Positions 52,561-59,225 of a stretch of DNA of 62,358 nt are shown here, one piece after another. How positions within the stretch are numbered: position 1 is the stretch's first letter; each line of letters opens with the position of its first letter. A program made the translations under genes and the position numbers. The notes under the pieces were generated by a model, which saw only the letters and a program-made list of their open reading frames with translations, ran no database searches and was not told where the DNA came from. Origin of the DNA: Clostridia bacterium (GTDB lineage: Bacteria > Bacillota > Clostridia > Christensenellales > Aristaeellaceae); contig JAFWES010000016.1 in NCBI GenBank assembly GCA_017512805.1, positions 1 to 62,358 on the forward strand. The letters run 5' to 3'.

Positions 52561-52630
52561 AAAATCCGATGGCATAGATACATGGTATAAGGGAAGACCG
52601 GATACCCTATAAAATCCGACGACATAGATA
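52561..52630 (+). repeat. Two 20-bp direct repeats 50 bp apart
   Basis: AAAATCCGATGGCATAGATA (52561-52580) and AAAATCCGACGACATAGATA (52611-52630) match at 18 of 20 positions, and the flanking CCCT is also repeated. They lie between a stop codon and a terminator. Function unknown. Confidence 0.7.
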
Positions 52631-52671
52631 ACAACAGGGAGCAGAGAAAACCGCTGCTCCCTGTTGTTTTG
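52630..52671. terminator. Bidirectional terminator between the two SH3 genes
   Basis: Fifteen-base-pair perfect stem AACAACAGGGAGCAG (52630-52644) with CTGCTCCCTGTTGTT (52654-52668), followed by TTG on the plus strand. Confidence 0.9.
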
Positions 52672-52687
52672 CCTGCTGAAGCTTCCG

Positions 52688-53746
52688 TCAGCCGTTGACC
52701 GGCTCCTCATCGCCCGTTTCGTCGATGGGGTAGGAGAAATCCATTCCGTCCAGGAGGCCCATCTCGGCCGCCTGTTCGGGCGTGAGGTAGATGATCTCCG
52801 GCTCCAGCTCGGCTTCCTTCGTTTCTTCCGCGACCGGTTCAACGATCACATAGATGATCCGGCGGCCCGCGGAAGCCGGAACGGATGAGCTCACCGTCGA
52901 AGCGGGCGCCGATGCCGTTTTCACCGCTGCAGCGTCTTCCTTTTCGTCCAGCGTCACGCGGAGCAGATCCGCGCGGATATATCCGACGTAGCCGGAATAC
53001 AGCTTCACGCCGTACCATTTCACCCCGGCGCTGTTGGTGACATCCGATGTGATCATCACCTCGGTGGATGCGCTGCCGATCTGGCGGACAAGGGACGCTT
53101 TGGTGGAAGGAAGGGCCCGGACATTCACTTTGGAGATCAGGGTCCACCCTAACCCGGTTACCTCCTCGGATTTGACGATATATTCAACCGGGGAAGAGGA
53201 TTTGCTGCCGGAAGAATGATGGCTGGGGACGGGCGGAACCGGGGGCCATGGATCAAAACCCGGAAAGCCGCCGCCGGAAGGATATGCATCGGACGAGCTG
53301 GAACTGGAGCTGGAGCTGCTCGTGGATGTGGTGGTCGTGGTGGTCGTTGTTGTGGACGAATAAGAGGAGGAGGATGAGCTGCTTCCCGTCCCGGCGACGC
53401 TGGTCTCAGCGGTTGTATACGGCGTGGAGGCATACCCGCTGGCGGAGCCGGCTCCGCCTGGCCCGCCTGCGCCGGCAAAGCTGGCATCAGCTTCAGTATG
53501 CGGCGTGTCCGCGTAAGCGGAACCGGAGAAGGAATCCCCGCTGCCGGCAAAGCTGGCATCGGCTTCGGTATGCGGCGTGTCCGCGTAGGCGGAACCGGAG
53601 AAGGAATCCCCGCTGCCGGCATAGCTGCCCTCCGCGAATGTATGATCCGTCCATGCCTCGAAGGCGCCGCTTTCCCCGCAGGCGGCAGAAGCCGCCATGG
53701 CAAGGATCAGGGTGACGATCCCCGTCAGCATCAGCCATTTCTTCAT
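52688..53746 (-). CDS. Secreted SH3-domain protein with Ser/Thr homopolymer and 24-residue repeats
   Basis: 352 residues from ATG 53746 (AAAGGAGA 8 bases upstream). The signal peptide ends AASAACG (a Cys follows, weak lipobox). Residues 30-100 hold two nearly identical 24-residue repeats (SGDSFSGSAYADTPHTEADA) with degenerate flanking copies. Residues 120-160 are a Ser/Thr tract with runs of nine Thr and ten Ser. A Pro/Gly spacer leads to a single SH3-like domain (LISKVNVRALPSTKASLVRQ, then GYVGYIRADLLRV) and an acidic tail ending DETGDEEPVNG. Likely a wall-associated protein on a stalk. The Ser/Thr tract could be glycosylated. Confidence 0.85.
   Translation of the reverse strand: MKKWLMLTGIVTLILAMAASAACGESGAFEAWTDHTFAEGSYAGSGDSFSGSAYADTPHTEADASFAGSGDSFSGSAYADTPHTEADASFAGAGGPGGAGSASGYASTPYTTAETSVAGTGSSSSSSSYSSTTTTTTTTTSTSSSSSSSSSSDAYPSGGGFPGFDPWPPVPPVPSHHSSGSKSSSPVEYIVKSEEVTGLGWTLISKVNVRALPSTKASLVRQIGSASTEVMITSDVTNSAGVKWYGVKLYSGYVGYIRADLLRVTLDEKEDAAAVKTASAPASTVSSSVPASAGRRIIYVIVEPVAEETKEAELEPEIIYLTPEQAAEMGLLDGMDFSYPIDETGDEEPVNG
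53472..53615. repeat. 72-bp tandem duplication inside the SH3 gene
   Basis: Copies at 53472-53543 and 53544-53615 differ only at a few wobble positions and encode the same 24 residues, indicating recent duplication. Confidence 0.9.
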
Positions 53747-53866
53747 TTTACGTTCTCCTTTTCCCCGTTCTCCTGTCAAAAATCCGGTTTCCCCGGGAAT
53801 AAACACCGCGGACATCCGTTGGCGTGACGGACATCAGGTCGGAACAGCCGACACAAATTCACTCGT

Positions 53867-53895
53867 ATCATACCGCAATGTTACGAAATTGTAAA
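53867..53895 (-). promoter_or_regulatory. Promoter for the 52688 SH3 gene
   Basis: Minus strand: TTTACA (53895-53890), 17-base spacer, TATGAT (53872-53867). Confidence 0.7.
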
Positions 53896-54130
53896 TACAT
53901 ATTCAGAATCTTTGAACACCCGCGTGCGGGAACGAATCTGTTCACCCATGCAGGGGCAATTGCATTTCGGGAGGAAAACGCATGACGGAGGCAGGACGAC
54001 AGCAGCATCAGGAGCGTGAAAGGCAGGCATGAAGAAAAATCCATTATGTGATGACTCATCGCAATCGCAGCATGCTCCGTTTTTGCTTCCCCCTGCACAT
54101 GAGGATATACGGAATTTGCTTACACCAACG
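53896..54130. other. Intergenic region without a recognisable gene
   Basis: About 235 bases of lower-GC sequence between the SH3 gene promoter and the terminator of the next minus-strand gene. Short open frames exist but none has both a ribosome site and a recognisable product. Confidence 0.5.
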
Positions 54131-54159
54131 AAAAAGGCGGGGCGAAACATTCGCCCCGC
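54131..54159 (-). terminator. Terminator of the 54197 DUF4214 gene
   Basis: Minus strand: perfect nine-base-pair stem GCGGGGCGA/TCGCCCCGC (54159-54151 with 54145-54137) followed by CCTTTTT. It closely resembles the hairpin after the 59226 paralogue. Confidence 0.88.
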
Positions 54160-54196
54160 GATTCCTTTCATCCGTATCCTGCTGAGCCTCAGCGTA

Positions 54197-57088
54197 TTAC
54201 TTCAGGCCGTTGATCACCGCTTTAAACTCGCCGGAATCCGCGAAACCGCTCAGGATATCAGCCAGACTGATGCCGGCATCAAGCTGCTCGACCCATCCGG
54301 CGAACCCTTCGTCATCCGCTTCCCGATACAGGTACATCCGGTACAGAACCCGGACAAGCTCTTCGTGACTGAGCTGTTTACGCTGAAATTCAGCCGAGAA
54401 AAAGAAGTAACGGGCGATCTGCTCAGGCGTCTTCGCTCCTGTCGCGATCTGCCGGGTATAATCGTTCAGGCTCTCTTCGTCCGCTTCTCTGCCAAGAATG
54501 GCCGCATAGCAGTGGGACACGAAGTCCCGGATTTTTCCTTCGTTCGGGTTTGCCGGAGTCGGTTCATTCCTGTCGGGTTCTTCGGGCGGGAGCTCTTCAG
54601 ATTCTTCCGGAGCGGCCTCTTCAGCCTCAGCCGGCGCAGCCTTCTCAGTCTCAGCTGGGGCAGGCGCTTCAGCCTCAGCCGGCGCAGCGTCTTCGACCTC
54701 AGCCGGCGCAGGTTTTTCCTCTTTCGCCGGACCGGGATCGTCAGCATCACCCTGTTCAATGATTTCCGCGTCATCCAACGCCAGGATTTCCTCTTCAGAT
54801 ACTTCGAACACATCAATCACATCGAGCTGCGCGTCGGTATCTTCTTCGGAAATGCCTGCGAGAGCATCATCAGCATCAACGCCGCTAAGATCCTGGATGC
54901 CTTCTTCAATGACGGCTGCATCCGTTTTGTCTTCTTCAGCTGCAGCTGCTGTATCAGCTTCGTCTTTGTCCGGATCGTCGTCCGCGGCTGCGGCACCATC
55001 CGCATCCGCGGCACCATCCGCATCCGCGGACGGTTCTTCGTCCATGACGGCATCTGCCGCTGCTTCCTCCTCCACAGCTGCCTCCATCGTTTCGGATTCC
55101 TCCGGGACGGTTCCATCAGCTGTTTCAACCATTTCGGAGAGGGTGATGCCGCTGTCTTCATTTCCGGTTTCAGAAACAGGCTCTGCCGCGGGTGCCGCGG
55201 CTTCTTCCGGCTCAGCGGCCGCTGCGGCTTCATCTGCGACATCGTCAACAGCATCGGCCCCGATGACAGCTGCGTCTTCGGGCACACCCTGCAGCAGCGT
55301 GCCCGGAACGGGAACGGAACCGGGCTGGATGCCGTAATCATTACACAGAGCTCTAAATTCCTGAGAACCGCAGAAGCCGTTAATAATCGCAGCATACGGC
55401 TGACCGTTGTTCAGCGCGTTCACCCAATTCGCTTTTCCGGCAGCGTCAGAAGACCTGTTCAACATTGCCATGTAGAGGACTTCAACCGCCTCGGAATTGC
55501 TGAGGTGTTTACCCAAGAATTCCTGGCTGTTCACGAACCCGTCGATGATGTTGGATGCAGCCTGTGCGCCGCTCTCCAGCGCGTTCGCCCAGTTATTCAG
55601 TCCACCGGCGTCAGGATCGCGGCTGAGAATGATCTGATAGCAGCGCTTCACGAACGCTTCGATCTTTGCCCGTTTGCCGACGGGAGCAGCGTCCACTGAA
55701 CCGGGAATAATCCCATACTGGTTACACAGCTGGATAAATTCCTGGGAACCGCAGAAGCCGTTGATGATCGACGCAAATGTTTCGCCCTGAGACAGCTTGT
55801 CCACCCAGTAAGCCAGACCGGCATCGTCAGGGCTTCGATCAAGCATGGCCAGATAGAGGATGGTTACAGCATCTGCGTCATTGTACTGCTTGTTCAAAAA
55901 CTCCTGGCTGTTGACAAAACCTTCGATGATATTCGCCGCTGCCTGTGATCCGCTTTCCAGCGCGTTTGCCCAGTTATTTAGCCCGCCCGCATCCGGAGCT
56001 CGGTCAAGAATAATCCTGTAGCACCGGGTGACGAATTCTTCAATAAACACTCTTTGCGGTGCGGGAGTAGGGATGGGCGGCGGTGTCATCGAAGGCCCTG
56101 GAGGAGTGGTGTATTCGCCTGTGTATTCAAGCGTATTCATGACGCTTAATACTAAATCTTTATCCCAACTGTTATACCAGCTCAGTGTAATCGCCACTCT
56201 GCCGTTTGCGGTGTTAAATGTCAGATATACGTGATGAAAGCCGTCATCACTGGATTGTTCACCATAATGTACATTCCTGACAGTATGAATGTTATAGCAA
56301 TGATAATTCGAATAGTTCTGATAGTACGTATTCCGGATCTCGGCTTCGCTTAAGGAAGTATCATATTCCCTGATTGTGAAATGGAGACTTGTTTCTCTGT
56401 CCGTGTATGAACGGCCATTTTTATCCTCTCTGTACAGATAGGTGGTCGACGGTACGGTCATATAAATACCGTCTTTCACATAAATACGCTGATCTAAAGT
56501 ATATTCATGTTCAGGGATTTCTTCCTGTTGATTATTTTCATTTTTCATCTTCACAGCCGCAGCTGCCACAGCCATTGGATCTGATACATAGCCTGTCGAA
56601 TAGTACCGCAACCGACCGTCAGCGGAACGAATAAATACCACGGGGAATATCACGGAATTTGTTCCCGCGCCAACTGCTTCAAGACCAGTCCACATACCAC
56701 TTTCATGGTAATAGTCTGAAACCTTTCCGCAGACGATTCCTTTGAATTCATCAGCAAACTCATTCATTAACTCATCTGAGGGATCGTCATGTAAACCGAC
56801 CAGAACGGTAATTCCATTCGCCGCAAGTTCTTCCATGCCTTCCTGAATGCCATAAAGAAATGATCGTGTATTATAGCAATTCACTCTGCCATAAACGAGA
56901 AGGAGATCCTTTCCATTCCCATAGTTTTCGGAAGTCAGCATTTGCCCCCCGGCAGATATCATGGAAAAGGATGGAGCTTTCACATCCGCATTCAATTCGA
57001 CAGGATCCGGCAGCTTTGATGCACAGGCGCTTTGGGAAAGCATACATATTGATAAAACCATCAGAATCACGAAGACCCTTTTTATCAT
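54197..57088 (-). CDS. Exported DUF4214 repeat protein with N-terminal thioredoxin-like domain (paralogue 2)
   Basis: 963 residues, ATG with AAAGGAG upstream. The signal peptide ends SQSACASKL. Residues 35-165 have a redoxin/thioredoxin-like pattern (VKAPSFSMISAGGQML, then DLLLVYGRVNCYNTRSFLYG and VIFPVVFIRSADGRLRYY). A single Cys sits where CxxC would be, so oxidoreductase activity is doubtful. A beta-rich domain runs to about 330, then a Pro/Thr hinge. DUF4214 units begin near 349 and 474 and near 850 at the C-terminus. Between them (about 595-845) lies a Glu/Ala/Asp-rich linker with PAPAEAE-like repeats. The architecture is shared with the 43257 and 59226 proteins, but the N-terminal head is different in each. 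Confidence 0.85.
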   Translation of the reverse strand: MIKRVFVILMVLSICMLSQSACASKLPDPVELNADVKAPSFSMISAGGQMLTSENYGNGKDLLLVYGRVNCYNTRSFLYGIQEGMEELAANGITVLVGLHDDPSDELMNEFADEFKGIVCGKVSDYYHESGMWTGLEAVGAGTNSVIFPVVFIRSADGRLRYYSTGYVSDPMAVAAAAVKMKNENNQQEEIPEHEYTLDQRIYVKDGIYMTVPSTTYLYREDKNGRSYTDRETSLHFTIREYDTSLSEAEIRNTYYQNYSNYHCYNIHTVRNVHYGEQSSDDGFHHVYLTFNTANGRVAITLSWYNSWDKDLVLSVMNTLEYTGEYTTPPGPSMTPPPIPTPAPQRVFIEEFVTRCYRIILDRAPDAGGLNNWANALESGSQAAANIIEGFVNSQEFLNKQYNDADAVTILYLAMLDRSPDDAGLAYWVDKLSQGETFASIINGFCGSQEFIQLCNQYGIIPGSVDAAPVGKRAKIEAFVKRCYQIILSRDPDAGGLNNWANALESGAQAASNIIDGFVNSQEFLGKHLSNSEAVEVLYMAMLNRSSDAAGKANWVNALNNGQPYAAIINGFCGSQEFRALCNDYGIQPGSVPVPGTLLQGVPEDAAVIGADAVDDVADEAAAAAEPEEAAAPAAEPVSETGNEDSGITLSEMVETADGTVPEESETMEAAVEEEAAADAVMDEEPSADADGAADADGAAAADDDPDKDEADTAAAAEEDKTDAAVIEEGIQDLSGVDADDALAGISEEDTDAQLDVIDVFEVSEEEILALDDAEIIEQGDADDPGPAKEEKPAPAEVEDAAPAEAEAPAPAETEKAAPAEAEEAAPEESEELPPEEPDRNEPTPANPNEGKIRDFVSHCYAAILGREADEESLNDYTRQIATGAKTPEQIARYFFFSAEFQRKQLSHEELVRVLYRMYLYREADDEGFAGWVEQLDAGISLADILSGFADSGEFKAVINGLK

Positions 57089-57392
57089 CGGAAAGCTCCT
57101 TTCAGTATCAACCTATTCATTCGGAATATCAGACCCTTGATCCGCGATCGATCGAGAGTCATGTTTCTGCGCGTCCCTCATACGTTCCTTTTTTTATCCT
57201 TTATTCCTGACAACCAGCCAGAGACCTGGGACATCGCACTGCCTGTAACGTGTTTTAATCATAACCAATTTTGGGTGATTCGTCAATGTTCAAGATGGTG
57301 TAAAATAGAGTTCGCAAAAAGGTGGTAGAAAAGCCACCGGGATTCCGATACAATGGAAGTGACCAAACAACTATTGTAAGGAGGAATCCCAG

Positions 57393-58244
57393 ATGGCTCA
57401 AGTCAATGATACCACAAGATTCGCGGAGGTGCTACAGGAAATATCGGCATCAGGTAATCCGCTTCTGACGATGCTGCGGATGATGTGCCAGGAAGTGATG
57501 GAAATGGAGGTGAATCGGCAGCTCAACGCTGATCGAAGCCAACGAACCGACGGGCGGACAGGATATCGGAGTGGATACCGAGAGAGACGCCTGGACACAA
57601 GGCTTGGGACACTAAATCTGGATGTACCTAAGGTGCGAAACGGTGGCTACGTTCCATTTTTCATGGAACGGTGGCAGCGGAGCGAACGGGCTCTGATCAC
57701 CACAATCCATGATATCTACGTGATGGGCGTATCGACCCGAAAGGTCAAGGTGCTGGCAGAAAGCATGGGGATTGAAGGAATATCCGCAGCAGAGGTCAGT
57801 AAGATGGCAAAGCAGTTAGATGATCAGGTGACAGCCTTCCGGAAGCAGGACTTCAGCGGGAAGCAGTACCCGATCCTGTGGGTGGACGCTATCTATGAGA
57901 AGGTGCGGGTGGACAGCCGGGTCGTCAGTATGGCCATAGAGATCGTCTGCGGTGTGAGTACTGATGGTCACCGGGAAGTACTGGCCATAGAACCGATGGC
58001 TGAGGAATCGACGGATTCCTACCTGGCATTATTCAGGGATCTGCGTTCCAGAGGGCTCGAAGTTCCGAAACTAATCATCTCAGACGCGCATAGTGGCCTG
58101 GTCAGCGCGATCCAGCAAGGATTTCCTGGGGCTTCGTGGCAGCGGTGCAAGGTTCACTTTATGAGGAACATACGAGCGAGTTTACCTGAGTCCAGAATCA
58201 ATTCGGACGATGCTGGAGGCGCCTGCAGAAGATTCGCAGGATAG
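57393..58244 (+). pseudogene. Truncated IS256-family transposase
   Basis: 283 codons against about 400 for the family. AAGGAGG precedes the ATG. The N-terminal DNA-binding part and the first two catalytic acidic regions are present: YPILWVDAIYEKVRVD near 165 and LIISDAHSGLVSAIQQGF near 230. The protein breaks off after RCKVHFMRNI. The last 20 residues do not resemble transposase, and the C-terminal catalytic Glu region (STN-ER-N) is missing in all frames downstream. Inactive as it stands. Confidence 0.88.
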
Positions 58245-58287
58245 TGCTGCTTGACGCCTTTCCCCCTGCCGACCTGGACAGAATATA

Positions 58288-58673
58288 CTTGGCCGGTTGG
58301 TCGGTAGCCACGGCGACGGGCGGGATGGGATCGGAACAGAAGCAGACAATTCGCCCACCCATCGCCTGCAGGATGATAACCGGCCAAGCATGCCCTGTCC
58401 AGGCAACCAGACAAGCGGTAGTATTTTTTCCGCATCCGTATAGCGGAAAAAATCTCCACCACTTGTCTGGAGGGCAGGCTTGTCGGCAATCGATGGTTCT
58501 CTGCTCGGGGACGAACAGGCTCGGAGCATTAGGCCTCCAGCTGTGTTTGCCTTACAAAAAAGTAGGAGTTGTACGCGGTGATGGATAATTGCCGCCTCCC
58601 AGCAGCCATCCGGGCGGCAGGCTGGCACGTCCTCGTACCTCGGTCGGCCGCCTACTCGCCCGGAGGCTGCTGG
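58288..58673 (-). ncRNA. Candidate large structured RNA of four adjacent helical domains
   Basis: Plus coordinates of paired arms. Domain 1: 58288-58298 with 58378-58388 (11 bp perfect) enclosing 58312-58324 with 58354-58366 (13 bp). Domain 2: 58391-58396 with 58471-58476, 58407-58421 with 58456-58470 (15 bp), 58424-58433 with 58443-58452 (10 bp). Domain 3: 58484-58490 with 58588-58594. Domain 4: 58599-58607 with 58665-58673 and 58609-58616 with 58657-58664 (17 bp, one bulge). The domains are separated by only 2, 7 and 4 nt. All four imperfect pairs in the 13- and 15-bp helices are A-C mismatches on the plus strand but G-U pairs on the minus strand, so the RNA is probably minus-strand. No coding potential. 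No group II domain V seen. Confidence 0.6.
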
Positions 58674-58760
58674 TTCAGCGGCTAGTTACTCTGACCACGG
58701 TAAACATACTTTGAGGGTTGTATCGGAAAACTTTTTTGTGAACACCTATTGACACAGGCC

Positions 58761-58988
58761 GGAAAGTTGTTCTATGATGAGGATGGTAACGGACGGAGCT
58801 TTTCTGTATATTCTGCCTTTGGCGGTAAGCTGTTCTATAACAAAGACAGTGAGCTGGCTGGATTTAGTGTAGACTCAGCTTTTGGTGGATCATTGTTTTT
58901 TGATAATAATACCAATTACGTTGGAGGAACAGTTGACGGAGCTTTCGGGGGTGATATTGGATATTTTGATGATGATCACGAAGGCTAA
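58761..58988 (+). pseudogene. Fragment of a 21-residue-repeat protein
   Basis: Three consecutive 63-bp units (58761-58823, 58824-58886, 58887-58949), each encoding G-LFY-(D/N)...FSVDSAFG-like repeats of 21 residues, end in an acidic tail and TAA. The frame starts at the very edge of the IS element, with no ribosome site or proper start, so the 5' part has been lost. The repeat type is not one I can name. Confidence 0.6.
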
Positions 58989-59040
58989 GGGCTCCAATCG
59001 AGATTAATCCGGTGGTGTAAGCTACACTTTTTCTAGATTG

Positions 59041-59076
59041 GTCGCCGAAGGCGACTGCAGATTTTGCAGTTTTTTC
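59041..59076 (+). terminator. Hairpins with T-run after the repeat fragment
   Basis: GTCGCC (59041-59046) pairs with GGCGAC (59050-59055). It is followed by a CTGCA/TGCAG hairpin and TTTTTT at 59070-59075. Confidence 0.6.
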
Positions 59077-59225
59077 AAGTGCTTTTTTGTGTTTTTCTCA
59101 GTTTTTTCGCTGCATAATATGCAGAATCGTGTGATGAAAGCGCAAAAAACCCTCGATCACTTGTGGATCAAGGACCTGGAATTCCGAAAGAGTATCATTA
59201 GAGGAAGAGAGGCTGATGTATTTTG

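Larger units (their letters stand above)
57298..58755 (+). mobile_element. Degenerate IS256-family element with a replaced 3' region
   Basis: Imperfect terminal inverted repeats: left 57298-57322 (GTGTAAAATAGAGTTCGCAA...) and the complement of right 58731-58755 (GTGTCAATAGGTGTTCACAA...), 18 of 25 positions equal. The transposase gene begins 95 bases inside the left end but breaks off at about two thirds of its length. The rest of the element is the structured noncoding segment. The flanks TCAAGATG and AGGCCGGA show no target duplication, so the element has been rearranged since insertion. Confidence 0.75.

Noticed and set aside
58185-58740. Group II or group I intron
   Set aside because: The compact helical domains resemble an intron layout, but I see no GUGYG 5' end, domain V hairpin, bulged-A domain VI or group I P7 core. 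The host reading frame does not resume on the other side.
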